The position numbers and the translations under genes are program-made. A stretch of DNA of 48,612 nt from Methylococcales bacterium (GTDB taxonomy: Bacteria; Pseudomonadota; Gammaproteobacteria; Methylococcales; Methylomonadaceae): assembly GCA_003584875.1 (NCBI GenBank), contig QVQD01000196.1:1-48612 (forward strand), given 5' to 3'. Of the stretch, positions 9,038-17,942 are shown piece after piece. The notes under the pieces are model-generated. The model ran no database searches, was not told the origin of the DNA, and saw only the letters and a list, made by a program, of their open reading frames with translations. Each line of letters starts with the position of its first letter. Positions within the stretch are counted from its first letter, which is position 1.

Positions 9038-9152
9038 GGCTAGCAACTTAAGGCGGCGCAGACTAGGCTTAAGCATTCGCCATTTGCCTTTTGTCTGCCC
9101 TTAAATAAAAGTGAACGATTAAACTAAACTGTCCCGTCTTAAGTTGCTAGCC
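9038..9152. repeat. 115-bp element with 15-bp perfect terminal inverted repeats
   Basis: GGCTAGCAACTTAAG at 9038-9052 is the exact complement of CTTAAGTTGCTAGCC at 9138-9152, and similarity extends a few bases on both sides. The interior of about 85 bases has no gene. It could be a small non-autonomous mobile element or a transcript hairpin ending the rimI message. I saw no second copy in this window. Confidence 0.6.
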
Positions 9153-9158
9153 TAAACA

Positions 9159-9698
9159 TTAGAATAATTGCAGGGCTAACATAATGGCATCTTCACGGCC
9201 GTTTTCTGCGGGATAATAACCTTTTCTAACTCCGATTTCATTAAAGCCCATATCTTCATAGAGGGCAATGGCATGAATATTAGACGGCCTTACTTCTAAA
9301 AACACTGATTCAGCTTTACCCCTAGCCACATCGATTAAATGTTCTAACATTCTACGACCGATACCTTGCTTTTGTTCATCAGGGTGCACAGAAATATTAA
9401 GAATATGTGCCTCGCCGACTGCCATTGAAAGCAAACTGTAACCCAGTATTTTCTTTTCATATTCGCAGACCCAGCAACCGTAACCGGCTTTAAAGCAATC
9501 GGTAAAAATATCTTCTTCCCAAGGAAACAAATAGTTTTTTCGTTCTATTTCCAGTACCGCGGGCAAATCGGCATGGGTCATGATACGTAAGCGTAGCAAA
9601 TCTTTTTTTTGTACTGAATCAGGAAACACTTTTGCGTAAAACTCCTTGTCTGCATCGTAAATTATTACGCTTTTAATTTTATCTAACCAGCCACGCAT
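9159..9698 (-). CDS. rimI: Ribosomal protein bS18-alanine N-acetyltransferase (RimI), N-terminally extended
   Basis: The GNAT domain runs from about residue 37 (LRIMTHADLPAVLEIE) to the end. The acetyl-CoA loop is VHPDEQKQGIGRRMLEHLI, and FLEVRPSNIHAIALYEDMGF is diagnostic for RimI. The protein has 179 residues against about 150 for most RimI, because of some 35 extra N-terminal residues. The long start is supported by AAAGG six bases before the ATG. That ribosome site overlaps the stop codon of the upstream gene, so the two are coupled. Confidence 0.93.
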   Translation of the reverse strand: MRGWLDKIKSVIIYDADKEFYAKVFPDSVQKKDLLRLRIMTHADLPAVLEIERKNYLFPWEEDIFTDCFKAGYGCWVCEYEKKILGYSLLSMAVGEAHILNISVHPDEQKQGIGRRMLEHLIDVARGKAESVFLEVRPSNIHAIALYEDMGFNEIGVRKGYYPAENGREDAIMLALQLF

Positions 9699-9701
9699 AA
9701 A

Positions 9702-10361
9702 TTACCTTTCTTTATTAAATATCTGTTTCGCAAAACATAAATCCTGCCAAGCATCACGCTTCTCTAATAAAGAACGCAGTAAATAAGCAGGATGTTCAAC
9801 GACAACAACGGGGATTTTATTAAAATAATGACATCGGCCTCTAAGGCTCGCTAAAGTTTGCTTGGTTTTTAATAAAGCCTGCGCGGCTTTATCACCAATG
9901 GCCACAATAATTTTAGGCTGAATGAGCTTTTGCTGACTCATTAAATGCCCCCAACAAAACTCAGAGGAAGTATCTTGATTTAAGGCTTTACAAGCAACTA
10001 AGGGCGCAATAAAAACCTCTTCAACGCTTAAATCAATGGCACGTAACATTTCTACTAATAACAAACCGGCATTCTTTTCAAAAAGCAGATCTGGGCTATC
10101 GTCGTCTGAATTGACTACCTCAACGAAGAATAGCCATTCTTTTTGCTGATTACCGATACCAGATAATTCTTGAGTTTGTGAATCACATAGCGCACAGCTT
10201 TCAATATCTATAACTTGAGCTTGAGCTTCAACAAGCTTAGGCGTAGCAATTTCATCCTGAAGCTCATGGACTAGAGTTAAATCAGATACCCTGCTCGCTC
10301 TTGGCACCCAGACATCAATGCCCATAGCTTGCAAATACTGTAAACGCAGGGCATTATCCAC
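9702..10361 (-). CDS. Uracil-DNA glycosylase superfamily protein, family-4-like, degenerate active site
   Basis: The gene starts with GTG (10361). Cysteines in CALC (near 57-60), VACK and EFCWGH have the spacing of the 4Fe-4S ligands of family 4 uracil-DNA glycosylases, and VVEHPAYLLR matches the conserved HPAYLLR motif 3. The first catalytic motif, normally GExPG, reads VEVVN, so glycosylase activity is doubtful. It is typical for this gene to lie just before rimI in Gammaproteobacteria. It is 30 bases after leuA and 3 bases before rimI, so the three may share a transcript. A structural or nucleic-acid-binding role is possible. Confidence 0.8.
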   Translation of the reverse strand: MDNALRLQYLQAMGIDVWVPRASRVSDLTLVHELQDEIATPKLVEAQAQVIDIESCALCDSQTQELSGIGNQQKEWLFFVEVVNSDDDSPDLLFEKNAGLLLVEMLRAIDLSVEEVFIAPLVACKALNQDTSSEFCWGHLMSQQKLIQPKIIVAIGDKAAQALLKTKQTLASLRGRCHYFNKIPVVVVEHPAYLLRSLLEKRDAWQDLCFAKQIFNKER

Positions 10362-10391
10362 AAGCCATCTCTAAGACGTTAATCTTGAGCC

Positions 10392-11936
10392 TTAAACATC
10401 ATCTTTTTGAGGATGTCTGCGTTGATCAGGACTATGTAATTTATTAACTGCATTAATATAAGCCTTAGCCGATGCAATAACGATGTCGGTATCAGCGCCC
10501 AAGCCATTAACAATACGCCCGGATTTTTCTAAACGTACCGTCACTTCGCCTTGAGCATCCGTGCCATTAGTAATGTTATTGACAGAATATAACTCTAAGG
10601 TCGCATCCGATTTTACCAATTGTTCAATCGCTTTCAAGCTAGCATCAACCACACCGCCACCATCAGAACTACCCGTCACTTCTTTATTATCGATGCGTAA
10701 AGTCACTGTGGCATTTGGAATTTCACCGGTCTCTGAACAGGCTTTTAATGCTATTAGTTTGACGTATTCAATTTCAGCCTTAAAACTGGTTTCTGAAATG
10801 AGCGCCTGTAAATCTTCATCAAAGATTTCATGCTTTTTATCAGCTAATTGTTTAAAGCGAGCAAAAGCCTCATTGAGTTCTTCTTCAGTAGTGAATTCTG
10901 AACCTAATTCACTGATACGACTTTTGAAAGCATTTCTACCTGAATGTTTACCTAAAACCATGCGATTAGCAGACCAGCCTACATCTTCAGCGCGCATAAT
11001 TTCATAAGTTTCACGACTTTTTAACACGCCATCTTGATGAATACCGGCTTCATGAGCAAAGGCATTGGCACCCACTATCGCTTTATTGGGTTGCACAGGA
11101 AAGCCTGTAATTGATGACACTAGTTTAGAACAGGTCAAAATTTCTCGGGTATCTATGCCCGTTTGGCAACTAAAAACATCATGACGTGTGCGCACAGCCA
11201 TCACTACTTCTTCTAGAGAAGCATTGCCAGCACGTTCACCTAAACCATTAATGGTACATTCAACCTGACGAGCGCCATTCATGACCGCCGCCAAAGAGTT
11301 GGCCACCGCTAAGCCTAAATCATTATGGCAATGCACAGAAAAAATAGCTTTATCGGAGTTTGGTATGCGCTGTATTAAATTAGCAATGGTTGCCCCAAAT
11401 TGCGAAGGTACGCTATACCCTACGGTATCAGGAATATTTAATGTAGTTGCACCCGCATCGATGACGGCTTCCAAAATACGGCACAAGAAATCCTCATCAG
11501 AACGTCCGGCATCTTCGGGTGAAAACTCAACATCGTCCGTGTACTGTCTCGCTCTTTTAACAGCATTTACAGCATGCTCTATGACTTGCTCCGGCGACAT
11601 CTGCAACTTCATTTGCATATGTATAGGCGAAGTGGCAATAAAAGTATGAATGCGTGAACGCTTTGCGTTTTTAAGTGCAAGTCCAGCACGATCGATATCT
11701 TTATCAAGCGCACGTGCCAAGCCACAAACGATACTGTCTTTTATAACACTCGCAACCGCTTGTACCGATTCAAAATCGCCAGGACTCGCAGCAGGAAAAC
11801 CGGCTTCAATAACGTCAACTTTTAGACGCTCCAAAGCTTTAGCAATCCTGACTTTTTCATCACGAGTCATAGAAGCGCCCGGGCTTTGTTCGCCGTCGCG
11901 TAGGGTGGTATCAAATATAATTAACTGGTCTTTCAT
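10392..11936 (-). CDS. leuA: 2-isopropylmalate synthase
   Basis: First committed step of leucine synthesis: condensation of acetyl-CoA with 2-oxoisovalerate. The TIM-barrel domain shows [32 protein letters not shown] and [14 protein letters not shown]. The C-terminal regulatory LeuA domain follows from about residue 385 and gives leucine feedback inhibition in the family. The frame opens at 11951, but GGAG sits five bases before the ATG at 11936, giving 514 residues, the usual length. Regulation: a promoter-like pair at 12139-12167, a Leu-codon-containing small ORF and a hairpin lie upstream (see those entries). Confidence 0.97.
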   Translation of the reverse strand: MKDQLIIFDTTLRDGEQSPGASMTRDEKVRIAKALERLKVDVIEAGFPAASPGDFESVQAVASVIKDSIVCGLARALDKDIDRAGLALKNAKRSRIHTFIATSPIHMQMKLQMSPEQVIEHAVNAVKRARQYTDDVEFSPEDAGRSDEDFLCRILEAVIDAGATTLNIPDTVGYSVPSQFGATIANLIQRIPNSDKAIFSVHCHNDLGLAVANSLAAVMNGARQVECTINGLGERAGNASLEEVVMAVRTRHDVFSCQTGIDTREILTCSKLVSSITGFPVQPNKAIVGANAFAHEAGIHQDGVLKSRETYEIMRAEDVGWSANRMVLGKHSGRNAFKSRISELGSEFTTEEELNEAFARFKQLADKKHEIFDEDLQALISETSFKAEIEYVKLIALKACSETGEIPNATVTLRIDNKEVTGSSDGGGVVDASLKAIEQLVKSDATLELYSVNNITNGTDAQGEVTVRLEKSGRIVNGLGADTDIVIASAKAYINAVNKLHSPDQRRHPQKDDV

Positions 11937-12011
11937 AAAAACTCCATTCATGGAGATAAATCAATGTTTAAATTGATATCAATTAATAAGGTAGGATTTC
12001 AATAGCTGATG

Positions 12012-12040
12012 AAAAAGACGAGTGCCCGTCAGGGCAATAA
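12012..12040 (-). terminator. Hairpin followed by T-run before leuA (possible attenuator)
   Basis: On the minus strand, TGCCC-TGAC-GGGCA forms a five-pair stem, with AAGA/TCTT able to pair outside a small internal loop. Five Ts follow (forward A-run 12012-12016). The stem is short, so termination may be weak or conditional. It could also end pssA transcription. Confidence 0.45.
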
Positions 12041-12060
12041 TCTTAAAGAGAGGATTAGCC

Positions 12061-12117
12061 TTACACCGTGTTGATTTTTAAAAGCATTAGCCATGATAGC
12101 TTACAAATACTGGTCAT
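12061..12117 (-). CDS. Possible leucine leader peptide (18 aa)
   Basis: An 18-codon ORF encodes MTSICKLSWLMLLKINTV, with four leucines (CTA, CTA, CTT, TTA) in seven codons. It lies just after a promoter-like sequence and about 20 bases before the hairpin/T-run upstream of leuA, the layout of a leu attenuation leader. Against it: I see no good ribosome site before the ATG and could not draw a convincing antiterminator pairing. It is a candidate only. Confidence 0.4.
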   Translation of the reverse strand: MTSICKLSWLMLLKINTV

Positions 12118-12138
12118 AAAAAATAATCATAGGTCGTG

Positions 12139-12167
12139 ACTATACGCGAATGACCCTAGGCTCTCAA
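12139..12167 (-). promoter_or_regulatory. Sigma70-type promoter candidate for leuA
   Basis: On the minus strand TTGAGA (12162-12167) and TATAGT (12139-12144) are separated by exactly 17 bases; each differs from consensus at one position. The -35 overlaps the pssA stop codon. The predicted start, near 12132, precedes the leader ORF by about 15 bases. Confidence 0.6.
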
Positions 12168-12916
12168 GTAGATTTTACCATTTTAGACCTTGCTCTACGT
12201 TTACGCGCAACCAAGGTGACTACTGGCCCAGAAATCGCATAAACCAAGAATAATAAAAACAACATTGTTTGTGGCTGAGCCATGACAAAAGCAATAGCCA
12301 GCATAACAGCGATCGCTACAAAGAAAGGTACTTTTCCTTTTAAATCGATGTCTTTAAAACTGGAATATCTAAAATTACTCACCATCAACAAACCTGTAGT
12401 CATTGTTAATAGGACCGCAGGATATTTTATTATTTCTATGGAATAGCCATACTCTAAACTCAACAAAACAAAGCCAGCGAGTATTGCCGCTGCAGCAGGA
12501 CTAGGCAAACCTTGAAAGTAACGTTTATCAGCAGAGGTTAATTGTGTATTGAAGCGTGCTAATCTTAAAGCGCCCCCTGCCATATGTACAAAAGCAGCAA
12601 ATAATCCTAGTCTACCCAAACTTGAAAAAGCCCATAAATACATGACTAACGCAGGTGCGGCTCCAAAGGAAACCATATCCGACAAGCTATCATATTGAGC
12701 ACCAAATTCGCTTTGGGTATTGGTTAATCGCGCCACACGTCCATCAAGACCATCTAAAATCATAGCAATAAAGATAGCAATGCCCGCTGTTTCAAAGCGC
12801 CCCCCCATTGCTGAGGTAATAGCATAAAAACCAGCAAATAAAGCACCTGTGGTAAACAAGTTAGGTAATAAATAAATGCCACGACGGCGGAGTATGGTGC
12901 TTTTCTCTAAATTCAT
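12164..12916 (-). CDS. pssA: CDP-diacylglycerol-serine O-phosphatidyltransferase
   Basis: This integral inner-membrane enzyme makes phosphatidylserine, the precursor of phosphatidylethanolamine. The CDP-alcohol phosphotransferase signature D-G-x2-A/R-x8-G-x3-D-x3-D is present as DGLDGRVARL...GAQYDSLSD near residues 58-85. Several hydrophobic segments run to the C-terminus, which ends in a basic tail (ARKRRARSK). Length 250 aa fits the integral (type II) enzyme. pssA upstream of leuA is a common gammaproteobacterial order. Confidence 0.96.
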   Translation of the reverse strand: MNLEKSTILRRRGIYLLPNLFTTGALFAGFYAITSAMGGRFETAGIAIFIAMILDGLDGRVARLTNTQSEFGAQYDSLSDMVSFGAAPALVMYLWAFSSLGRLGLFAAFVHMAGGALRLARFNTQLTSADKRYFQGLPSPAAAAILAGFVLLSLEYGYSIEIIKYPAVLLTMTTGLLMVSNFRYSSFKDIDLKGKVPFFVAIAVMLAIAFVMAQPQTMLFLLFLVYAISGPVVTLVARKRRARSKMVKST

Positions 12917-13052
12917 TCGTCAATTAGTCCTTAGGTTTTAAAGCGATTCTTAAGCTAAACTGTGAGTGTTTTCGGCTGTAATTATTTAATAAATAGTTTA
13001 ATGGGCTATCAAATTAAGACTAAGCAGATGATAAGCTTAAACTTTAGTCTAC

Positions 13053-13130
13053 GTAGGTCGGGTTAGCGATAGCGTATCCCGACCGTTGACCGGCTAAATG
13101 TCGGGTTACGCTATCGCTAACCCGACCTAC
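13053..13130. repeat. Head-to-head REP pair, GTCGGGTTAGCG family
   Basis: The left unit starts GTAGGTCGGGTTAGCGATAG; the right unit is its mirror and ends CCCGACCTAC. About 20 bases separate the two hairpins, a BIME-like layout. The remainder of the gap 12917-13284 shows no gene. Confidence 0.85.
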
Positions 13131-13284
13131 AATAATGCTTAACTTTGTAGCAATGATTAACTTCACATAACAAGGACTAGGTCCCATGAAAATCAATAAG
13201 GTGCAAATTATACAATGAGCCTATCTGCACTACCTATATTTTCATACTAGCATTACTCTTTTATTGATGAGTTATGCCTTTAAT

Positions 13285-14235
13285 TTAATCTACCATGCAA
13301 ACTTGCGCTTTCACAAGCGCCAAAACTTCCTGAAACAAATTCTCCTGTCCAGTCTGAAAGCTAACTGCGTCTTCTACTCTGCGTAACCAAGTAAATTGAC
13401 GTTTTGCTAACTGCCTGGTTGCGATAATCGCCTTTTCAGTCATTGAGTCATAATCATCTGCACCCTGCAAATAAGCCCAGACTTGGCGATAACCTACCGC
13501 ACGCATTGAAGGCATGAGCTCATTTAAATCTCCACGCTCATAAAGCTCTTGAACTTCTTCAACAAAACCTTTTGCCAACATAGCACGAAAACGCAGAGCA
13601 ATGATGTCATGAAGTATTTTTCGATCAGACGGCGCGATAATGATCTTTATAGCTTGATAAGGCAGCACTTCATCAACTTCTGAACCAAAAAAAGAGCTTA
13701 ATGGCTGGCCACTAATTTCATAAACTTCTAAAGCACGCTGAACACGCTGCGGATCATTGGGATGAATTCTAGCGGCTGCTACAGGATCAACTTGGGCAAG
13801 GCGCTGATGCAGCGCTTCTTTACCTAAGTTCAACAAATCTTGATCTAACTGCTTTCTAATCTCTAAATTGGCAACGGGCAATACCGCTAAGCCATTAAAT
13901 AAGGCATTAAAATAAAGCTGAGTACCACCTACTAAAATCGGAATCTTTCCTCGCCCAGTAATATCCGCCATTAAAGCCAAGGCTTGATTTCTAAACTGAC
14001 CCGTAGAGTAAGATTGGCTAGGATCTAATATATCAATTAAGTGATGAGGAATTCCTGCTCTTTCCTCTAGTGTAGGTTTAGCAGTGCCTATATCCATACC
14101 CTTAAATACCAATGCCGAATCAACACTAATAATTTCAGTACCCAAAGCCTGTGCTAATTGAACTGAAAGCGCTGTTTTTCCTGAAGCAGTAGGCCCCATT
14201 AAAAAAATAGCGTGTGGCATTGATGACTGTTGCAT
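13285..14235 (-). CDS. miaA: tRNA dimethylallyltransferase
   Basis: MiaA transfers dimethylallyl to A37 of tRNAs reading UNN codons. The P-loop is GPTASGKT (14-21), then DSALVFKGMDIGTAKP, VGGTQLYFNAL, and near the C-terminus RAVGYRQVWAYL and ATRQLAKRQFTWLRR. Length 316 aa is normal. It follows mutL as in E. coli but after a 307-base gap, and hfq does not follow. The first ATG at 14235 lacks a clear ribosome site; Met6 (14220) is an alternative. Confidence 0.96.
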   Translation of the reverse strand: MQQSSMPHAIFLMGPTASGKTALSVQLAQALGTEIISVDSALVFKGMDIGTAKPTLEERAGIPHHLIDILDPSQSYSTGQFRNQALALMADITGRGKIPILVGGTQLYFNALFNGLAVLPVANLEIRKQLDQDLLNLGKEALHQRLAQVDPVAAARIHPNDPQRVQRALEVYEISGQPLSSFFGSEVDEVLPYQAIKIIIAPSDRKILHDIIALRFRAMLAKGFVEEVQELYERGDLNELMPSMRAVGYRQVWAYLQGADDYDSMTEKAIIATRQLAKRQFTWLRRVEDAVSFQTGQENLFQEVLALVKAQVCMVD

Positions 14236-14542
14236 GATGATAGTTTTTACAAAGTAATATTAAACAACTGACGTTACGCAGCGAGAAACGACAATCGAGC
14301 CGCCTTTTCTTTGGATACTTTTAAAGGCTGCGCAAAAGAAAATATCTCGACCTCGGGTGCGATTACCCGATTAAAAATAATCGTCGAGATTGCGACTTCA
14401 TTATTTGTTTTTTTATAGACTGCTGAATAGCTGCATAACATCACTTAAATACTTGAGCCTAAAAGGTTATTGTGGGAGTGGCTAAAGCTACCCCCACACA
14501 AAAAAATGTTAAACAAGTTATTATATTGTCATCACTAAGCGC
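14236..14542. repeat. Intergenic repeats between mutL and miaA
   Basis: No gene seen. At 14472-14497, GTGGGAGTGGCT and AGCTACCCCCAC form an imperfect palindrome (a GTGG variant of the GTAG foot). Around 14300-14390 there is a second hairpin-prone stretch with TTTTCTTTGG and CAAAAGAAAA arms and CTCGAC/GTCGAG arms. Confidence 0.55.
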
Positions 14543-16375
14543 TTACTGACCACGTAAGAAAAATTTATCGAGTTCTTGCGTCGATAATTCTATCCACGTA
14601 GGTCTACCATGATTACATTGACCTATGCGCTCGGTCTGCTCCATATCACGTAGCAATGCATTCATCTCATCAATACTCAAGCGACGCTTAGCTCGCACCG
14701 AACCATGACAGGCAATAGTCGCTAATAATCGGTTAGATTGTTCTTGTATACGCTGACTCATACCATGCTCGTTAATATCAGCCAACACATCACGAATTAA
14801 CAATTCTTTATCAACATTACCCAACAAAGCCGGCGTTGAGCGCAAAATAATAGTTTCAGGCCCCGATCGATTGAGCTCAAAACCAAGGCTACTAAAATAG
14901 CCATATTCTTGCTCAGCTAAATCTGCTTCCGTTGCACTCACAGTGATCTTAATAGGTAACAATAAAGGTTGACTAGGTACAGAACCTTGTTGATATTGCT
15001 TTTTCAAACGCTCATAAGTCACACGTTCATGGGCGGCGTGAGCATCAACTAAAATGACGCCTTTCGGAGTTTCAGCCAAGATATAAATATTATGTATATG
15101 AGCGATCGCATAACCCAACGGAGGCATATCTTGTAGCGACACCTCTGGCAAACGAGGCTTTTGCTCAGCAACGCCATAAGGTGATAACGAAGCATAAGCC
15201 GTGATAGATTCGGCTATCGATAATGGCAGCGATGTTTGATGTGTCGGTCCTGTATAAAAAGAAGGTTTTGAATCAACCCCCCTAGCCGGAGTTGCTGTAG
15301 CGACAAATTCGCTTTCAGTAAGCTCAACGATACTTTCATCAACCCAATTAACAGCGGCAGCAACGGTATGTTCAGGTCTTAAATTCGCTAAAGAACGATG
15401 TAGCGCTGAAAATAAAAAATCATGCACTAAGCGCCCTTCCCTAAATCGGACTTCTAGTTTTGCAGGATGCGCATTAACATCAACTAAGGTTGGATCTAAG
15501 GTTAGATATAATACAAAAACAGGATGCCGACCATGATATAAAACATCTTGATAAGCTTGCTTAATAGCATGAGCCACTAATTTATCGCGGATTAATCGAC
15601 CATTAACATAGAAAAATTGCATATCTTGCTGACTACGAGAAAAAGTCGGCAAACCCACCCAGCCACTGAGTTGTAAACCAGAGGCTGCAAAATCAATTTT
15701 TACTGAACTTTCAATAAACGTAGGCCCACAAATATTAGCGACTCGCTGTTCTTGAGACGCTTCATTCAATGCCGGCCTTAAATTAAGAATTTCTTTTTGG
15801 TTATGCAATAAACTAAAGCCGATCTCAAACTGGCTTAAGGCCATTCTTTTAATAAGCGTTTCAATATGTGCGAATTCAGTCTTTTCAGCTTTTAAAAATT
15901 TACGCCTAGCGGGCGTATTATAAAATAAATCGCGCACATCAACCGTCGTACCTTGAGGATGTGGATCGGGTTGCGGATCAAAATCTTGCTCTGATCCATC
16001 GGCTGTTACCCGCCAAGCACATTGACTGTCAGCGGTACGTGAAATCAACGTTAATCGTGCCACAGAACTAATACTCGGCAAAGCTTCACCACGAAAACCC
16101 ATGCTAGAGACTTGCTCTAAATCTTGTAAGCTCGCTATTTTACTGGTGGCATGTCGAGACAAAGCTAAAGGCAAATCTTCTTTAACGATTCCACAGCCAT
16201 CGTCTCTGATTTTTATCAGCCGAGTGCCGCCCTGCTCAATTTCAATAGTAATCTGCCCTGCCCCCGCATCAAAACAATTTTCAACCAGCTCTTTTACAAC
16301 AGACGAAGGCCTTTCGACCACTTCACCCGCAGCAATTTGATTGACCAATTGAGTCGGCAGTGCATGAATACGCAT
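14543..16375 (-). CDS. mutL: DNA mismatch repair protein MutL, endonuclease-type
   Basis: MutL links MutS mismatch recognition to strand incision. GHKL ATPase motifs are present: ELVENCFDAGA, DDGCGI, RHATSKI and GFRGEAL. The C-terminal domain carries DAHAAHERVTYE, matching the D(x)HA(x)2E(x)4E endonuclease motif with Ala for Gln, plus ACHGSVR, CNHGRPT and a final FFLRG. Pseudomonas-type MutL with this motif nicks DNA itself, unlike E. coli MutL, which relies on MutH; I infer methyl-independent repair here. Length 610 aa is usual. It is part of the nnr-tsaE-amiB-mutL-miaA block. Confidence 0.97.
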   Translation of the reverse strand: MRIHALPTQLVNQIAAGEVVERPSSVVKELVENCFDAGAGQITIEIEQGGTRLIKIRDDGCGIVKEDLPLALSRHATSKIASLQDLEQVSSMGFRGEALPSISSVARLTLISRTADSQCAWRVTADGSEQDFDPQPDPHPQGTTVDVRDLFYNTPARRKFLKAEKTEFAHIETLIKRMALSQFEIGFSLLHNQKEILNLRPALNEASQEQRVANICGPTFIESSVKIDFAASGLQLSGWVGLPTFSRSQQDMQFFYVNGRLIRDKLVAHAIKQAYQDVLYHGRHPVFVLYLTLDPTLVDVNAHPAKLEVRFREGRLVHDFLFSALHRSLANLRPEHTVAAAVNWVDESIVELTESEFVATATPARGVDSKPSFYTGPTHQTSLPLSIAESITAYASLSPYGVAEQKPRLPEVSLQDMPPLGYAIAHIHNIYILAETPKGVILVDAHAAHERVTYERLKKQYQQGSVPSQPLLLPIKITVSATEADLAEQEYGYFSSLGFELNRSGPETIILRSTPALLGNVDKELLIRDVLADINEHGMSQRIQEQSNRLLATIACHGSVRAKRRLSIDEMNALLRDMEQTERIGQCNHGRPTWIELSTQELDKFFLRGQ

Positions 16376-16573
16376 CAGTTAACCTAAAACAAAAAGGCTT
16401 ATTCTATAGGAGAGCTTAGGTTACGGATAGTTTTGTAAGGAGATTTATAATCTCTGTCAATGGAAACGGCGCTTAACATAGGGAATGTAACCGACAACAT
16501 TCCCACGTAGATAAGATAGCTATCTATACAGGGTTTAATCAAAGCTCGGAGTGGATAAAAATTAGCGCATCCG

Positions 16574-16611
16574 CCAAGACAAAATATCGCGGGTTACGTT
16601 AGGATTTCGTT
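16574..16611. repeat. Degenerate GTCGGGTTAGCG-family REP
   Basis: GCGGGTTACGTTAGG and CGTTATCACTAACCCC keep the stem layout of the family but contain several mismatches. The rest of 16376-16640 shows no gene. Confidence 0.4.
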
Positions 16612-16640
16612 ATCACTAACCCCAACGGGTTAAGGACTCA

Positions 16641-17504
16641 TTATAAGGATTCAATTTGCTGTATAGTTAATTTTGTTAGTCTAGCTATGGTAGCAATATC
16701 GAAGCCCTCTGCTTGCATCGCTCTAGCTGTTTCAAATTTCTCTTCAATCTTGCCTTCAATCTTGCCTTTAACTATACCTTGTTGTTCACCATCAGCAAAC
16801 GCCGTATCAGTGACTGCTTTTGCCTCATTGTAGGACAGCACACTCTTTAGATAGTCATCATATTGCTCCGAACTTAAATGTGAGACCTCGGCAATATCAA
16901 AACCTTTTTGAAAGATGGGTTCATTTAAAATAGCTGGGATATGATCCATATCTTCTAAGTGTTTCAAGAAGTACAGCCATTTATCAAAGTGAGTTTCTAG
17001 CTCATGCTCGGTTTTATTAAATAACGGCATCTGCAAGAACTTAAAATGCAATTTGTCGTAGAAAATATCCCCATCTTGATCTTTTAAACTGACATCACGT
17101 CTAAATTTTTGCTCATCTTCTTTTTCATCGTAAATAAAATCCAAGATGGCAATAAAATACACAGGTAATAGACGAAAATCCCATGCACCTTTTTTACCTT
17201 GCTCTCGAATGGGGAATGTCGAATAAAACAGAGAACGATCTTTGAAAAAGTGCATTTTGGCTTTTTGCATTTCGACGATAAAACGCTCACCACTAGCACT
17301 TTCACAGTAAATATCAAAAATAGCTTTACGCTCTTCAAGCGTAGTTGACAAATTCTCGGGATTTTTAAAACTAAGCCTGGTTATTTGGTGATGAGTTGGC
17401 AAGAGTTGATTAAGAAAATCAATTAACAGATCTTTGCTACCTTCTTCACCAAAAAGCTTTTTGAAACCGAAGTCAGTATAAGGATTGAAATATTTACTAA
17501 TCAT
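16641..17504 (-). CDS. Rpn-family PD-(D/E)XK nuclease / putative transposase
   Basis: The start MISKYFNPYTDFGFKKLFG is the hallmark of the PDDEXK_2 (Rpn, former transposase_31) family. The nuclease core is FDIYCESASGERFIVEMQK: an Asp, then an E-x-Q in place of ExK, usual for this group. The C-terminus has a charged, repetitive VKGKIEGKIEEKFE linker and a small helical end (IARLTKLTIQQIESL). Rpn proteins of E. coli are DNA endonucleases that promote RecA-independent recombination. The frame extends 18 codons upstream, but Met at 17504 fits the family. It interrupts the amiB-mutL junction and is flanked by repeats on both sides, which suggests insertion. Confidence 0.88.
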   Translation of the reverse strand: MISKYFNPYTDFGFKKLFGEEGSKDLLIDFLNQLLPTHHQITRLSFKNPENLSTTLEERKAIFDIYCESASGERFIVEMQKAKMHFFKDRSLFYSTFPIREQGKKGAWDFRLLPVYFIAILDFIYDEKEDEQKFRRDVSLKDQDGDIFYDKLHFKFLQMPLFNKTEHELETHFDKWLYFLKHLEDMDHIPAILNEPIFQKGFDIAEVSHLSSEQYDDYLKSVLSYNEAKAVTDTAFADGEQQGIVKGKIEGKIEEKFETARAMQAEGFDIATIARLTKLTIQQIESL

Positions 17505-17558
17505 GGAGGGTATGGAACGAATAAAGGTTATCGTTATTAATATCTTACCACGACACAT

Positions 17559-17942
17559 AAAAAAAGCTTAGAAATAGGAACACAAAACTCCTAATTTGTA
17601 AGGTAGTTTCGTGATAGCAAAACCGCCGCATTCACGCATAATCAAATAATTCGAACATACTCGGTGGATGTGCAGTTGAGACTTTGGAAGGTATTCTATT
17701 TATTCCCCCTCTTTAGCAAAGAGGGGTTAGGGAAGATTTGGGCTATTTAAAATAATTAACAAATACCAGTAACCTATAATTTAAATAAATCCCCTCTGCC
17801 TATGCCGGTCGAGGTTTGTAACCCCGTCTGAAGCGTTTTCATGCTCTAATATTTTCGAAAGGTTAAACATTAGGAATGGGGTTACATACCCCGCCCCGCG
17901 TATTAACTATTAGGTTTGGATAAGAACCGTTAATTTCAACAC
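17559..17942. repeat. Intergenic repeats: hairpin and CGGTCGGGGTT element copy
   Basis: No gene seen. CCCCTCTTT and AAAGAGGGG form a perfect hairpin at 17706-17726, followed by TTAGGGAAGATTTG. At 17803-17900 lies a diverged copy of the ~100-bp element (TGCCGGTCGAGGTTTGTAAC ... TTTCGAAAGG ... GGGGTTACATACCCC). Confidence 0.65.

Noticed and set aside
13053-13130. Rho-independent terminator
   Set aside because: The strong hairpins lack a T-run, recur in several contexts and have GTAG feet, so REP elements explain them better.
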